NCBI RefSeq assembly: GCF_023065955.2
Contig: NW_026622786.1
Location: forward strand, 43,014,938 to 43,078,937
DNA: 64,000 bases
DNA from: Ursus arctos
Taxonomy: Eukaryota; Chordata; Mammalia; Carnivora; Ursidae
Direction: 5' to 3'
A program made the translations under genes and the position numbers. The notes under the pieces were generated by a model. It saw only the letters and a program-made list of their open reading frames with translations. It was not told the origin of the DNA and made no database searches. Shown in pieces: positions 20,031 through 33,221 of the stretch (within the stretch, counting starts at the first letter, position 1; each line of letters starts with the position of its first letter).

Positions 20031-21124
20031 TGCCGTATGATCATTCGATTTGAAGTTCTTTTCAGTTACCAAAAGTTTTCCACTTACTGGTCAGAGGAAA
20101 TCAAGGGACTGCCTCCTAGTGACTCAGAACCTCTTAGGGAAACCTTTTCCATATTATTCTGTTAAATGCTTGGGTGTGATTTTCCCCTGCATTGCATTTT
20201 CCCATTGCCTGAAATTCTTCAGCATCCTTAAATTTATGGTATCAAATATTGCTCATTGTCAGGACACAAATAGCTGATTGTGTCACCCTCTATTTCTACA
20301 GTTTGAAACTTATCTTGGTTGTCAGGTGAACCATCCACCTCTATGAGTTATCACCACTGCCTTTTTGGAAATACATGTTATAGTAACATCCATTTTTCTT
20401 CCACAACATCATCTTATTTGAACAAATTACTATTTTTCCCTTTGATTAGGCATTTGGCCCTTCAATATAGCCTTGTTTACAATGCTGGGCACAAATGAAA
20501 ATACCATGATTAAATAAATCCTAGAAGTCCCAGCACAGACTATCTCACCAAGGAGACTGCAAAATGCTCTAAGATAAAAGGAAATACAGGATGGTATCAA
20601 GTGATAAAAAGCATTATCTCATTGGACAAAAGAAAGAGGACATGCAAGCCAAAATGGGCTGCCTACAGATCTCCTCTCCTTAAAATGGGTGTCCAATATA
20701 GCTTGCTTGATGTAACGGATGCTGCAATGAATTTTGTGTTTGTGAATGCCCCCTCAGCCCATCAAATTATAAAGAGCTGGTTCCTACTAGAGAAAGTGAA
20801 AACATCATGATTATTCTCCCAGACCCTTGAATTTACCCTGTAGGGACATGACCCAGATGCTGCCAATGAGCGATAACCACTTGAGGCCTGCAGTTGGATG
20901 CTGGTGACGGGGAGAAGCAGGGACTTCACAGACTCCACTCTGAGGGGAGGGGCAGCAGCAACACTCAGTTTTCAGAGACTACAGAGTCTGGTTCTGGGGC
21001 CAGAATGCCGTACCCACTGCCAGTGGGTTGGTAGTACATGTTGTGGAATCTGTGTCCAGCTCTCGTGGCAGTGGCACCTTCATCAGCCAACTCTTTGGTA
21101 GGTGATTTTGGACATCGTGTTTAT
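20031..21124. other. single-copy DNA, nothing recognised
   Basis: Balanced composition. Frames at 20050-20277 and 20601-20810 have no splice support or recognisable residues. Confidence 0.4.
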
Positions 21125-21260
21125 CTGCAAAACTTCCATGTCTGACTCTCCTAGAGATTTTGTCAGCTACCCAATATTCCTTTATTCAATCTACTTTCTG
21201 CTCACATTAGCCAGGGCCGTTGTCTGTTGCTTGCAACTGGTTGATGCCTCCCCATTCCAT
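21125..21260 (-). mobile_element. end of old LTR-like repeat (family not named)
   Basis: 'attcctttattcaatctact', 'ttagccagggccgttgtctg' and 'ttgcttgcaactggttg' read as the antisense partner of the repeat head seen at 2868 and 27395. Confidence 0.4.
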
Positions 21261-22460
21261 ATGATACACTAAATGTTAAGAATTCCCAACACTTGTCCTC
21301 CTGCACCTTCTCCCGTGGAATGTCTTTAAAATGAATTTTACTTTGCCTTGCATTATAGTTGCTTGGTTGTTTTTTTTTTTTCTTTTAAGAAATCAGATTT
21401 TTGAGAGTAGAGATCATGCCTTATCATCTTTGTATTCTTCTGTTAATGCCCCATCCCAAATGCCTTGCACATGGTGAAGATTATTTATAAAATTGACTTA
21501 AGTAGATGTAAATAAACCATACCTTTATGGCTGCAAGAAAATAACATGGGCTCAGCCCACATGTAAGAATGGACTGTGGAGCCCTGAGAAACACTGGCAA
21601 GAATGGCTCAAGGATGCCCTCGCATAGTCAAGAGTTAGGCAGTGAGAAGGCCCTCTGAAGCTTTGCCTGTTAATAGGCTCAGGCCACTGGTCAGTAATAG
21701 CCAGAGAAATGGCAGTATTCCCTTCTCTAAGAATTTCCATCAGAGTCCATTCACTGAGCAATCATAGTCTGCATCTCAAAGCCTACTGGATCTTCTGGTG
21801 AGTTATTGCAGTGGACCTAATGCTATTCTTCTTTTCAGCAGAGTGGATAGAAGCTCCTATCCCTGATGGAGGAAAAAAAGAAAAAGTAGTCCACAGAATC
21901 AGCAGCATGTGCTCTATATTGCTGTCCCTATTTCTCAGGATCTCACTTTTGTTCTGTGGGTACAAAAGAAAACACTATACGAAGTTTGCATTTATTTCTC
22001 ATACACACACAACTACCAGCCTAGTATTTTCATAATGCTTGTTGGACACATGCATAATATGGAACCTGAAGTCACGTTTCAATGCTATTTGGCATGAGTC
22101 TAGTGTGCAAACTTTTAGTAAGTTGGGCTCATCAAACCTGAAGTTGATCATAGATCTAGCTCATCTGAGCATGGACATGAATTGAACTCCTTTCCCTTTT
22201 ACCCCATTTCTGTGAAGCTAATTATTGCTATTATTACATGTTTGTTTTGCAATTTCAGTTTGGTCTTGATCCCTTCCTTATGGAATGGACTTACAGAGGC
22301 ATGTGAATTCCTTTCATCCCCCTCCTCTTACCTGTACTATATAGTATGACTTACCAAAGAATATCATATAACGTACTTGTCCTATACACTAAAGAAAATA
22401 AATACCATTTCTGTTTTGTTCTAAAGGCAGCAAAATCACTTAATACACATTTTTAAAGCT
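21261..22460. other. single-copy DNA, nothing recognised
   Basis: A T-run at 21370-21381. AT-rich from 22100. No credible gene. Confidence 0.4.
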
Positions 22461-22464
22461 TTCT

Positions 22465-23040
22465 ATTTGTTTTTATTGAAGTATAGTTGACACACAATGT
22501 TACATTAGTTTCAGGTGTACAACAAAGTGATTCCACAAGTCTATACGTTGTGCTCTGCTCCCACAAGTGTGGCTGCCATCTGTCACCATACAATGCTGTT
22601 ACAGTACCACTGACTACATTCTCTGTGCTGTATCTTTCATCCCTGTGACATATTCATTCCATAACTGGGAGCCTGTACCTCCCACTCTCCTTTACCCATT
22701 TTGTCCATCCCTCCGCACACTTCTCCTCTGGCAACCATCAGTTTGTTCTCTGTATTTATGAATCCGTTTTTAGGATTCATAGATTTGATGAGCATTTATG
22801 AATGCTTTTTGTTTGTTTTGGATTCTGCATACAAGTGAAATCATATAGAATTTGTCTTTCTCTGTCTGACTTATTTCACTTAGCGTAATACCCTATAGGT
22901 CCATCCATGTTGTCACAAATGGCAAGATCTCATCCTTTTCATGGCTCAGTAATATTCTATTGTGTGTATACCTGTGTGTATAATCACATCTTCTTTATCC
23001 ATTCACCTACTGATGGACACTTGGAAATATAATTTCTTTT
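22465..23040 (-). mobile_element. L1 (mid-age mammalian type), 3' end
   Basis: 'tttattgaagtatagttgac', 'tttcaggtgtacaacaaagt', 'ctctggcaaccatcagtttg', 'gacttatttcacttagcgta' and 'atggctcagtaatattctat' are the antisense L1 3' UTR and ORF2 end, in order from the 3' end inwards. Confidence 0.9.
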
Positions 23041-23143
23041 GGTAGAGAAAGGTCTTTCAAAGGATTCTCAGAGTAGGATAACTTCTAAGCCCCACATTCA
23101 CATTTATCCTAAAAAAAAAAAAAACCTGTAAAAACTATTCTAG

Positions 23144-23342
23144 GGGTGCCTGGGTGGCTCAGTTGATTGAGCGTCTGCCTTCGGCTCAGGTCATGATCCT
23201 AGCGTCCTGGAATTGAGCCCCGCGACAGGCTCCCTGCTGATGGGCAGCCTCCTCTCCACCGCTTGTGCTTTCGTGCATGTGTGCTCTCTCTCTCTCTTAA
23301 ATAGATAAATAAAATCTTAAAAAACAAAACAAAACCCAAAAC
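23144..23342 (+). mobile_element. Can-SINE
   Basis: Head 'ggggtgcctgggtggctcag', 'tcaggtcatgatcctagcgt', CT run and A-rich tail with AAAAC units. Target-site duplication 'actattctag' (23134-23143 and 23343-23352). Confidence 0.92.
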
Positions 23343-23424
23343 ACTATTCTAGTTCCTCTCTCTCATAGCCCAATTGTTAAGTGTGAATTTGCCATTATCC
23401 AGCTAGGGTCTTCAACAGAGCTTA

Positions 23425-23665
23425 ATATAGCATAGTTCAGTAATTAAAAGTATAGCCTCTGCTATCAGACTGCTGGGCACCGATTCCCAGCTCTTCCACT
23501 TAATGGTTTTGGACTACTAAAATAATAACATCTTGATTCCTCATCTGTAAAAGAATCTAGTAACCTATCTCAGTGTTGTCATGAGAGTTAATTTTAACAT
23601 GTAGAGACTTAGAGCACGATTTCTAATAATACCTCAATAAATGTGAGCTACTGTTATTTCATTTT
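23425..23665 (+). mobile_element. MIR
   Basis: 'taaaagtatagcctctgcta', 'gattcccagctcttccactt', 'tgattcctcatctgtaaaag' and 'acctcaataaatgtgagcta' are in sense MIR order. Confidence 0.8.
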
Positions 23666-23697
23666 CCTTTTATTTGTATCATTTAAAATTGCAAGGA

Positions 23698-23892
23698 GGG
23701 GCACCTAGGTGGTTCAGTCAGTTAAGCGTCTGCCCTCGGCTCAGGTCATGATCTCAGGGTCCTGGGATCAAGCCCCGTGTAGAGCTCCCTGCTCAGCAAG
23801 GAGCCTGCTTCTCCCTCTCTCTCTGCTCCTCTGCCTGATTGCGCTCTCTCCCTTTCTCTCTCTCTCTCAGTAAATAAATAAAATCTCTTAAA
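23698..23892 (+). mobile_element. Can-SINE
   Basis: 'gggcacctaggtggttcagt', 'gtctgccctcggctcaggtc', CT microsatellite and AATAAA tail. No clear target-site duplication. Confidence 0.92.
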
Positions 23893-24716
23893 AAGAACTA
23901 CAAAGAAAAGGCCATTCTTTAGGTCTTCTAAAAACATATCCATTGGAATTCAAAAGGAACCAAAACACTAACATTGAACCATTAAGCATCTGAGCATATA
24001 ATAGATCTAGAAGAAGTTAAGTCATAGATTACTTTTTAAAATGTGATAAATTCATCAATTATTTTAATTACCTCCTATGCCATTAAAACATTATCTCATA
24101 GATGAATAGCTTTTGTCAACTTAGGTGTTAGTTTTCTATAGATCATAAACATCTGACTCAAAATGGACTCATGGCATTTTAGACTTGGAAGAGGTCTTTG
24201 ATATTCGACGTTTTAATTTTCTACCTGAGAAGGAAACATCATTGCACAATGTCTCACAATACTTGGGGGTTTCAAGCCCGAGAAGGCACGTATTTTAAGT
24301 AGCAGGAGGACTAGCTAGAGAAGAGTTTGCTCTTCTCTGATTGTAAGATTCTATTAATTTAGAGGACATACACAAGGACAAAAATCTAGTCTACAAGGAA
24401 ACAGTATGTAGAAACAGACGATATTAGACCATTACTCAAAATAATTCTTATAATATAAAATTCATATATATGAGAATAAATGAGTTCACAAAACTGAATT
24501 TCATAGGTAACAAACACTTTGAGTTAAGAGTTTATAATAATATGTAATTATTATAAACCCTTAGGTGTTGATTAATCTTGTCATTCAGGTCTCAGGTCCA
24601 ATGTCAACTCTACAGAGAGTTCTTCCCTAATCCTTCTAGCTACAGAGCCCCTCCCCCAGCCACTCTCTCCCTTATCCTTTTTTATTTTCTTCATAGTTTA
24701 TATCAGATATTATATG
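23893..24716. other. mostly single-copy, AT-rich
   Basis: 24170-24330 contains a diverged MIR-like phrase ('agacttggaagaggtctttg', 'acctgagaaggaaacatc'). Nothing else recognised. Confidence 0.35.
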
Positions 24717-24725
24717 ACTCACTTT

Positions 24726-24853
24726 TTTTTTTAAAGTCAGCTCCATGTTTACCATGGAGCCTAATGTGGGACTTGAACTCACAACCCTGAGAGCAAGACC
24801 TGAGCTGAGATGAAGAGCTGGATGCTTAACCAACTGAGGCACCCAGGCACCTG
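24726..24853 (-). mobile_element. Can-SINE (short, older form)
   Basis: 'ggacttgaactcacaaccct', 'gagagcaagacctgagctga' and 'tgaggcacccaggcacct' form a reverse-complement tRNA-Lys SINE that lacks the CT-rich middle. Target-site duplication 'gactcactt' (24717-24725 and 24854-24862). Confidence 0.88.
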
Positions 24854-24879
24854 GACTCACTTATTTTTTATTATCTTGG

Positions 24880-25010
24880 TCTCTCACACTAGAAAGTAAA
24901 TTCCATAAGGGTATATGATATCTTCTTTAATATTCTATCTCTGTGTACTAGAACTGTGCCAGGCATATAGGTCTCTCAGTAAAAACACATTTGTTTGATT
25001 GAATGACTAA
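24880..25010 (+). mobile_element. L2 3' end
   Basis: 'gtaaattccataagggtata', 'agaactgtgccaggcatata' and 'acatttgtttgattgaatga' match the L2 terminus. Confidence 0.7.
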
Positions 25011-25256
25011 ATCAAGTCCTTGATAAGGAAATTTTATTTTATTCTCAGTGCATAATGAGGGCAGTCAAAGAATTTTGCAGCAGAGTAAGAAGACCAGATT
25101 TACATGTTAGAGAGACACCCTGGCAGTGTTGTGTGCTTACCATTAGCAACCAGGAAATTAAGTTTACTTTTGGACTTATACTGAGAATACTAGCAAATGT
25201 CATTTGGGGCACAGAAAGCCATAAAACCTGAAGATATTAGAGATCAGAAGAATAAT

Positions 25257-25291
<35 letters not shown>

Positions 25292-27394
25292 ACATAACAG
25301 GAAAGGTTGTGAAAACAAATGCCTAGGAAAATTAATTCCAGACAACCAAACAGGTACATCTCAATGAGAGGCAGTGAAGCTTAGATAGATTAAAAGAATT
25401 CCCTGGCAGGAGCTTGGGGTTATGAAATGTTCTACCTCCAGAGATTAATTTCAGCCCTTACAATGTTATTTTCAGAGCTGCTTTACTGTCTTTTCTCTCC
25501 TAAAGTTTTCTTGCAATTTTGTGTTGATACATGGACTCAATGATCTAGGAAGTTGCCTGTATCTTGGGAACTCTATTTAGCCTCAAAGGTCATATGTAAG
25601 CACCAAGCAGCTGCTGGTAGGATTGGGGGTGGATGTGGGGGTGGAGCCTATGATCTGAGCTGACTTCTGTGTATTTCAATACAACAGTGGTGACTGTCGG
25701 CCACAGCAAAGAGAAACAAGACCTCTTAGAATGCTGGATTCAATTCGAGAATCTCAGGTGGTGAAAAGAAGAGGTCACATAATTAACTCTGAGTTAATAG
25801 AAGGAGAACAGTGTCATGTATCATGCCAAACAGTAGATTATTTTAAAATTGCGTATAAAACTGGGCTTTGGAATGCACTGTATGACTTTTTGGCAAAGGA
25901 TTTACATCTTATTTGCTTTCCTTAAGCTAATAGTTAAGTTAGTTTGTATTCTGTCTGTATTGGAAAGATGTTTGGCAGCAAACGAATTGGATGGAAGGAG
26001 AGTAGGAGAAAAGGAAAGGAAGGTGTAGGAGGAGAGAGGCAGTCTGGAAGCAGGCTGGCTGGCTAAGAAGTTTGGGGTGGCGCAAAGACTTGCCACGTGA
26101 ACCTACACGGTGCACAGTGAGGAACAAACCACGTAATCGACTGAAATACTCAAAAGCACCAAGCCTAATAAAACAGCCTAGTTTTTGAATATGTGTTGAA
26201 TAAATGAAAATAATTTTTTTCTGATTTTGAAGCAATGATTCCTTATTTCATTGGAAATCTTCAAATGGTTTATTCAGTGCTATTTATTTTTTTATTAGGC
26301 ACGGTCTTAGTATGGAGGCACAAAGAGCCTTTTTCTCCTTTTCTTATAGACCGACCCCCTGGAAGAGTAGGAAAAAATTTTAGGTCACAAAACCAGCTGT
26401 TTTAACCAGAGCTTAATAATATATCAGTTTGAACTCAGGTGCCAATGCTATTTTTGAAAATAGACCTAAAGGTCTATATTTTTAAGAGACTGGAGAATTA
26501 GTTACTTTAGTCTGGGTCTCCAGCTCTTGAATGTCTGGCCGCTTTTGCCCCATGTCCGTACAACATGCACACACCTGCTGATCACTGATGGACCTGGAAG
26601 CTTGATCTTGGCATGCTCCGCTCATTCTTAGGGATCCCAGGAGGGTGTGATGGCTGACTCCCAGGACAGCCTGGGGCAGCAGGACACTCAACGAGCCCAC
26701 ACTGTTACTCTTGTACCAGTTGGGACCCACTAAGGATGTGATCCAGATCTTAGAGCCCCGGCAGTCATCAGAACAACACCCATCGGCAGGTCACTACACA
26801 CCTTGCCTGGAGCAGCGAGACACTTGAAGCCTTAATTTCTTCACTGGCAGGGATTCTGCATTCTCTTTTCTACTGGATCTCAGCAGGACCAAGACATTAA
26901 AGCTTGCTCGCATTTGTCTCCAGATGGTGCGAATCTGTAACTCCATGTAAATAGACTACTCTGGAAGAGAATCTGTTTTGCATCCCCATCATCAGACTAC
27001 ATAGGCATCTGTTCTGAGATACTCTGTTTCTACTGTCTCATATACACCTATACGTAAGTATCACAGACTCTCTGTGTCATGGCCATAGAGCATGATACAA
27101 ATAGGGCAAAGGCACTCAAGGAACAATTCTGACCAGACACCACCTTAGGGATCTCTATGCTATTCCTAAAATTGCGATGTAGCAGCCATAGCAATAGATA
27201 TTTTAAAGAAGTCAATGAAGAACACTTATCGTCATCTATTATTCTCATTTGTTGCCTTCAAACTGCTAACATAGTACAGAAAGAAAACCAAAGCCCAGGC
27301 TTCTTTGTCAATGTTCTCTTATGGCAAAAGAAGCTGGTGGTGTCCCTCATTGCTAATAAAACCTGGCCTGTGTATGTATTGGTAATTGCATTTG
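25011..27394. other. single-copy DNA with a GA microsatellite
   Basis: No repeat consensus apart from the GA run. Frames (25731-26235, 26482-26730, 27157-27405) lack splice context or recognisable residues. Confidence 0.35.
25260..25287. repeat. (GA)n microsatellite
   Basis: About 14 uninterrupted GA units. Confidence 0.95.
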
Positions 27395-27665
27395 GCTGCA
27401 CGTAACAGGAAATTTGACCTCAGTGGTTTAACAGAATAGGGTTTTTATTTCCATAAAGTACTGAAGTTTGGAGGTAGATGCTGTAGTGCTGTAGGGTAAC
27501 TCCATGTTGTCATCAAGGACCCAAGTCTCACCTACTCTGTGGCTTTGACATCCTACTGTTAGCTTTTACCCTTTTGCCCACAAGATAGCCTTTTCTCCTC
27601 TGGGCATCACATCCAATTCCAGGAAGGAACAGGGGCTAGGGTTGGATAAAGGAGGGTAGGTAAGC
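27395..27665 (+). mobile_element. old interspersed repeat (family not named)
   Basis: 'ggctgcacgtaacaggaaat', 'gacctcagtggtttaacaga', 'tccatgttgtcatcaaggac' and 'atcacatccaattccaggaa' are the usual order of a common old repeat sharing its head with the element at 2868. A SINE follows directly. Confidence 0.55.
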
Positions 27666-27702
27666 TGCAAAATAGATATGTTAGATGATTCTGTCCCTTT
27701 TC

Positions 27703-27915
27703 TTTTCTTTTTTTTTAATTCTTTTTTTAAAGATTTTTATGTATTTATTTGACAGAGAGAGAGAGCACAAGTAGGCAGAGCAGTAGTCAGAGGGAGAGGG
27801 AGAAGCAAGCTCCCCACTGAGCAGAGAGCCCGATGTGGGGCTCGATCCCAGGACCTTGGGATCATGACCTGAGCCGAAGGCAGACGCTTAACCAACTGAG
27901 CCACCCAGGCACCCC
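27703..27915 (-). mobile_element. Can-SINE
   Basis: Reverse-complement SINE with 'gtggggctcgatcccaggac', 'gatcatgacctgagccgaag' and 'gagccacccaggcacccc'. A perfect 17-bp duplication 'tgattctgtcccttttc' (27686-27702 and 27916-27932). Confidence 0.95.
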
Positions 27916-27932
27916 TGATTCTGTCCCTTTTC

Positions 27933-29315
27933 ATCAGGAAAATAATAATTTTCCTAAAATCTTAACTGAGTAGATTTCTACCTCCATATATTTGGTCAGA
28001 ACAGGACCAAATAGCCACCTTAGCAGCAAGGAGAATTGGGAAACTTTTTTTTTTTTCTGTTCTAAACAAATTCAGAGTCCTATTGGTCAGAAATACAGGG
28101 AAGATTTAAGTGGTAAGGATATTGGTTGGGCAACTTGTGTTTGCCTCAAGCTATAACATGTGGGATACTGTTTTTTCCAAATTTGTTAGGATTTGCTGAT
28201 ACTCCAAGTGATTCATCAGAGAGGTTACTCCAAGCTTCTAATATATGAAGCAGACAGATGACCAGATTCTGACAAACTAGTTGGGGCAGTGATGGTGTGG
28301 CAATTAGACCTAGCTCTCAAGGGCCTTATTCATTTTTCTTCTCTGTTAGGCTGTCAGCTCTGGTGAGTGGGGGAGCACAATGTGGGAGCACAGAGTGAAT
28401 GCTTTTATTCTTCACTCCCCCCCCCCCCCCCAGCATCTACTGCATCATATATATTAAAGGCTTAAAAAAGCAAGTTTAATGACAAGTGAATGCATGAAGA
28501 AGAGTCAGTAGATCCAGGATCTGGCACCATCGCCAATGGGTTATAGGCTCTTGAGGACGTGACTTGACCATTCCATGTCTGCTTTTCCCCCTCTCTGACA
28601 CAGAGAGATTACATGTGCAAATGTGGGGCTGTGGAGAAGGTCAAATAAGATAACAGATGACAAATATTTCTTAAGCAATATCGATATCCAGAATCCACGA
28701 GGTGCTTTCAGTTCCAATGTCTTTCTTGCCTGCTTTTCTTCACCCCGGTCCTGTGGTAGAGTGACAGCAGGCACCACTCATCCACTTTTGGTAGATTAAG
28801 AAACTAAGGCTAGGATGGCTTGTAATTGGTCTATGCCTAAATAAAAGAGGTAAAGCTTGATATCTTAGGCTTGAAAAAAAATAGTATTCAATAAGACTTC
28901 CTTATTTACAACCTGTTTTTTTTCCAAAAAGGATTCAATTTGGTTATTCTGAGAAACACATACATTCAGTAACTTACAGATAGCTTAGTACATAAGATAT
29001 CCATTAGCCTACTGAGGAAAATACTGAAAGCCCTCATGGAGAGTTTCAAGAATATAAGGGACCTAAAGATATAGAGCAAAAGGAGTTGAATGAAGCTCAA
29101 TAAAATTAGGCTAAGTATTGTTAAATAGTAAGGAGTTTAAAACTCTAAGATGGGTTAATAAAGTTAATTTCTCTAAGGGTTTTTAAAAATAAGATAGATT
29201 CTTATCTGTGGGAGGTAGTTTAAGTGCAAAACACTCAGAACAGACCATGTGGTCTGCCTTCTTAAGTGTGCCTTTGAGTCTTCTAATCTCTAAACTCTTA
29301 GAATTCATTATCACT
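27933..29315. other. single-copy DNA with a C homopolymer
   Basis: No repeat consensus. T-run at 28046-28059 and C15 at 28417-28431. Confidence 0.4.
28417..28431. repeat. poly(C) tract (15)
   Basis: Fifteen consecutive C. A tract this long is error-prone for sequencing, so the exact count is uncertain. Confidence 0.9.
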
Positions 29316-29319
29316 TCTG

Positions 29320-29465
29320 CTTATTTACTTCAAAATAACAACTGACACTTTGCAATTTACAAAATGCTTTCACACATAGCCTCTCATTTAATTCTCACAA
29401 CAACCTTCTAATATATTATGCACGTTTTCCAGAAGGAAGTAACAAAACTGAAATTTGAACCAATT
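29320..29465 (-). mobile_element. MIR relic
   Basis: 'cactttgcaatttacaaaat', 'ctcatttaattctcacaaca' and 'gaaatttgaaccaatttctt' are in antisense MIR order. Confidence 0.65.
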
Positions 29466-29559
29466 TCTTCTTGATCTATATGTGATGCTCTTTTCTGAAC
29501 ATCTCATCTACCTCTCCTCTCCATGTGGTCATGCTGTGGCTGGAGAACTGATGAATTCG

Positions 29560-29850
29560 CTGTCTTCTGCTTCAAACCTGACTTCTCTTATAGTCCTCAT
29601 CTTAGTTGATAGAACCAGTTGCCTGAGTCAGATACTCAAGACTGGAAACAGACTATTTACTTTCTTTTTCTCCCACTTCTGTTCAATCAAGTCCTGTGGA
29701 TTTAAGCTCCTAAACATATCTCAAAATTGGCCTTTTATCCACCCCACCCAGTGACTTTGTCGTTCTAAGTCTTCACCACCATTTATCTGAATTATGAAAA
29801 CATTTTGCTTCTTAGATTTTTCTCCTTTCAGATTGCTTCCTTAGCTCCAA
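29560..29850 (+). mobile_element. L2 relic
   Basis: 'gttcaatcaagtcctgtgga', 'ctaaacatatctcaaaattg' and 'ccaccatttatctgaattat' parallel the L2 ORF2 part also seen at 17030-17170. Confidence 0.6.
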
Positions 29851-31094
29851 CCTGGGCCAGAGTAAAGAGCCTTATATAGGAGAGGAAGGTGGGGGAAATT
29901 CCCATGGAAATCTCTGGCCTAGAGCCCTTCAAAAGTTTCCTATTTCTTACTGCAGTGCTTCCTAGATTTTACCATTTCATAGCCCTTCATATTGTTGCCA
30001 TAGTCCTTAACCAATGAAAGTGCTATTCAGTGTACTGTTGACAAGAATACATTGCTACCCATGATATTCAATAAAGCAGAATCCATGTGACTAACCCATA
30101 CTGTGTGCTCTTTCCAAACTTCCATAGAGTTAGGAGAGAAATTTTGGTTGTTCAAGCTCTGAAACAATAACTGTTTCAGTCCATCCAAGGCAATGATGTC
30201 CATGAAATCATGAGTTTGATATGCCAACTATGTTTTCTCCCAATATACATGAAAATACACATAGAGCCAATAAAATAAAATTTAAGAAGTTTGTGTATTA
30301 CCTAAAAGCATCTCATGATACCAGTGGTAAACCTAATCTATTTTTGGAAGCTTCTTGGTATGAAATAAATGACTCTTCATGATTTGGCCTCTATTTCACT
30401 TTGTAGACTTTCATATGTGGGGTTTTTGTAAGGTGGTCATATAATTTATCACCCCAACCAGGATACTTTGAGTGTGAAGTGATATTCACACTTAACTTAG
30501 TTGGAATACCAGGTATAAAATTATACCATCTCAGGAAAATCTGGGCCTATGATCACCTTATTCATCTGCTCATTCCCTAATTTCCACTTTATACCTTGAG
30601 TGATACGCAAGGATTCTCAGGGTTTTGTACTCACAATATGATTTCAATCCTCTGAGTTTTTGTCCTATAGACTAGAAACCATTTCTTACATTTCTTCTGA
30701 TACCCAGCTTCTAGGCACTGGCTTCTCCAGGGAATCATTCCAGCTCTAGATTTGACCAAACGACTGTTGCCTATATTTCCTGAAAATTCTAAACATATCT
30801 TTATCTCATTTGCACGTTAAGGCACTCTCCAGGGCAGGTACCAGGTCTTACTGATTTTGTTCCCTGCAGCACATACAGACAGGGTCAAGGCATACATAAA
30901 TGACACATTCAACTCCCTATTGACCAGCCCCGTGTAGGCATCTGTGCTGTTCTCTGTAGGTAACACCAAAGTTAACTCTGGCCTGTCTGTTGACACTGGC
31001 ACCACCAAAAATATTGCTCTGGAGACAATTGCTTGTCTGCCCTCTCTTTTCAATGTTTACCTTCGCCTTTGGTACAGAACAAGGGTGTCCTGCG
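29851..31094. other. single-copy DNA, nothing recognised
   Basis: A short L2-like 3' phrase may lie at 30825-30890. No gene evidence. Confidence 0.35.
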
Positions 31095-31315
31095 CGGGGT
31101 TAGACAGAACTGGTTAAGCACTCCTGCTCTGCACTTACTACCTTTGTGACCTTAGGCAAAATCCTCAACCTTCCCAAACCTCAGTTCCCTCTTCTGTAAA
31201 ATCTGAATGATAATAAAACTCTCTTCATGGGAATGTTATGATGATTCAGGGCCAGGATGCATCTAAAGGGATGACTATAGTGTCTGGTGCATAGGATGTG
31301 CTCAATAAAAGTTTC
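31095..31315 (+). mobile_element. MIR
   Basis: 'acttactacctttgtgacct', 'tcagttccctcttctgtaaa', 'gggaatgttatgatgattca' and 'aggatgtgctcaataaaagt' are in sense MIR order. Confidence 0.88.
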
Positions 31316-33220
31316 AGTGAAGAGCCATGGACGGTTGTGGTGAGATTCTAAAGAAAGTAGTATCTTTCTTCTGCTGGTTCATTAAGGAAGCTTGGATTTT
31401 CAAGGCCACTTGGTTTGAATAAAAATCCAGGCGTAAAGTAAAATCCAAGGCTCTGAAGAAGCATGGAACAAGCACAGAGAATTAAGATCTTCCTTTAGGC
31501 AGTACCTATTTCCTGATGGAGAAAAATGAAGGTTTTGAAAACATTAAGGTTTTTCTCCCACAATATAGCGCTGATATTATCAGCTGCCGCAGTTCTATTT
31601 GGAACTTTTGATGCCACATCTTCTGTAAACTAGAAGAAGTAGATTTTAAGTCCCAAACACTGTCTTCTCCAGCCCCATAATTAATCAATCATGCAATAAT
31701 TAATTGGTTAACCAGAGTTATCGTACACCCATTACACGACAGATGCTTGTCTCTGCTCCCATTGTGTGTTAGACATTGCAACAGGTACCGAGGACAAAAT
31801 GGTGATAAGGTAAGTATCTGGCCTTGGGGGCTTAAGTGAGTCAGACAAAGCTTAAATTACATAAGCTCCATGGAGTCTCTGATGCTAAGGGAGCCTCGAG
31901 GGGTGGTACCTAATGTCCCCTAGGTGTGGGGATGGCATGTCAGTAAAGGGTTCTGTTCTGTTTCATGAAGTTTTTCTTCAGTGGGGATTGACTTGACATG
32001 CATGATCTAATTATGCAATGATGAGCAAGGGCTTTTTTCACTGGGTCCTTTGACTTCACGTTTTAAAGAGGCTGGGTAATGCCTGTGTGTGCCATTGGGG
32101 ATTCAGGCCTGTCTCTCTGCAACACACTACCCTCCACTCCCCAGTCTTCAGTGCCAGGAACGGAGATAATTGGGTACAGCAGGCAGGGGGGTAATTTAAT
32201 TAGGCAATTTCTGCAATGCTAGAAAAAAAAAAACAACACAGATAGGAACCAATGGAGTAGAAGAAATCCGAGCTTAAGAGGCAACAAGAGGGAGAAAGAG
32301 GTAAATTCTGATCAAGATTTTAGCCTGGCTGACCTGATGATGGCGAATAGTATTAAGAATTAGGGAATCAGAGAGGAAGAGGAGAAAGCTACCGTGGGAG
32401 CTTTACCCTATTTTTTTGTGATAGAATTTTTAACAAGAACTAACCTTTCTGACTGCAAATGGCAATTGCCTTTCTGCCCCACGTTTTCACATTTTCTTCA
32501 GGTTCTGAACAAAATGAATACTGTCAAATATCTCCTAGTACTACCTCAACACACTTGGTACAGAGTAACTTTAAACAATGATTAGGGAGACAGTGCAATT
32601 CCAGTCCAGGTGCCGCGCCAGTCGAGCTCTGTAACAATTCCCAACAATTCATCAGTCATTTTTTTATGTCTCTATAGACACATGTTTGAAAACAGAGATT
32701 AAAACTGTGGTGGCTGCTAACTAGTGTTGGCATGCTATCCTTGACCAGCTTGCTGGGATGTACATCCTTGAAATGTTCTTTTAACAATCCCAGTGTTGGT
32801 GACTTAAAATAAACCTTGTCACACCGGCATACAGTGCAAAGATCGTGTCTAATAAAACGGTTCCCATTTGGAATAATGAGTAAAATGTCTGAACCTTGGG
32901 TTCTTTTAAAACAATTATAAACATCACTCTGTGGTGTCAGAAATTATTTCATCTAACACGTTGTTGGACAGCTATCCTGCCCTAACACAGAAATAAGAAA
33001 TTATCTATAACTGTTAAATCTAAGTATTGGCATAAGCGTTTAGGTGATCACAAAGTTTGTATGAAAATAGGTGCTTCCAAAGTGTGTTCAAAAGCTTTGT
33101 TCTAGGACATAGCCAAAATCCTCTTTGAAATCTTGTTTTTATACAGTTCATTTTCTGGAAGCATACCACTTTGATCTCTATTAGTGAAAAATTAAACTGC
33201 AGGCTGTTTTCCCTTTAATT
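31316..33220. other. single-copy block, possible conserved non-coding DNA
   Basis: No repeat consensus over 1.9 kb. TAAT-bearing stretches at 31675-31710, 32000-32020 and 32190-32220 ('ggtaatttaattaggcaatt') have the look of homeodomain-type regulatory DNA. Conservation cannot be judged here. Confidence 0.28.
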
Positions 33221-33221
33221 T

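Noticed and set aside
23746..23943. SINE-derived frames with Arg/Glu repeats (also 4417, 15642, 36265, 49980, 62468, 63018)
   Set aside because: Recurring peptides such as 'GRGRSRL' and 'EEPDVGL' are translations of Can-SINEs in one frame, not proteins.
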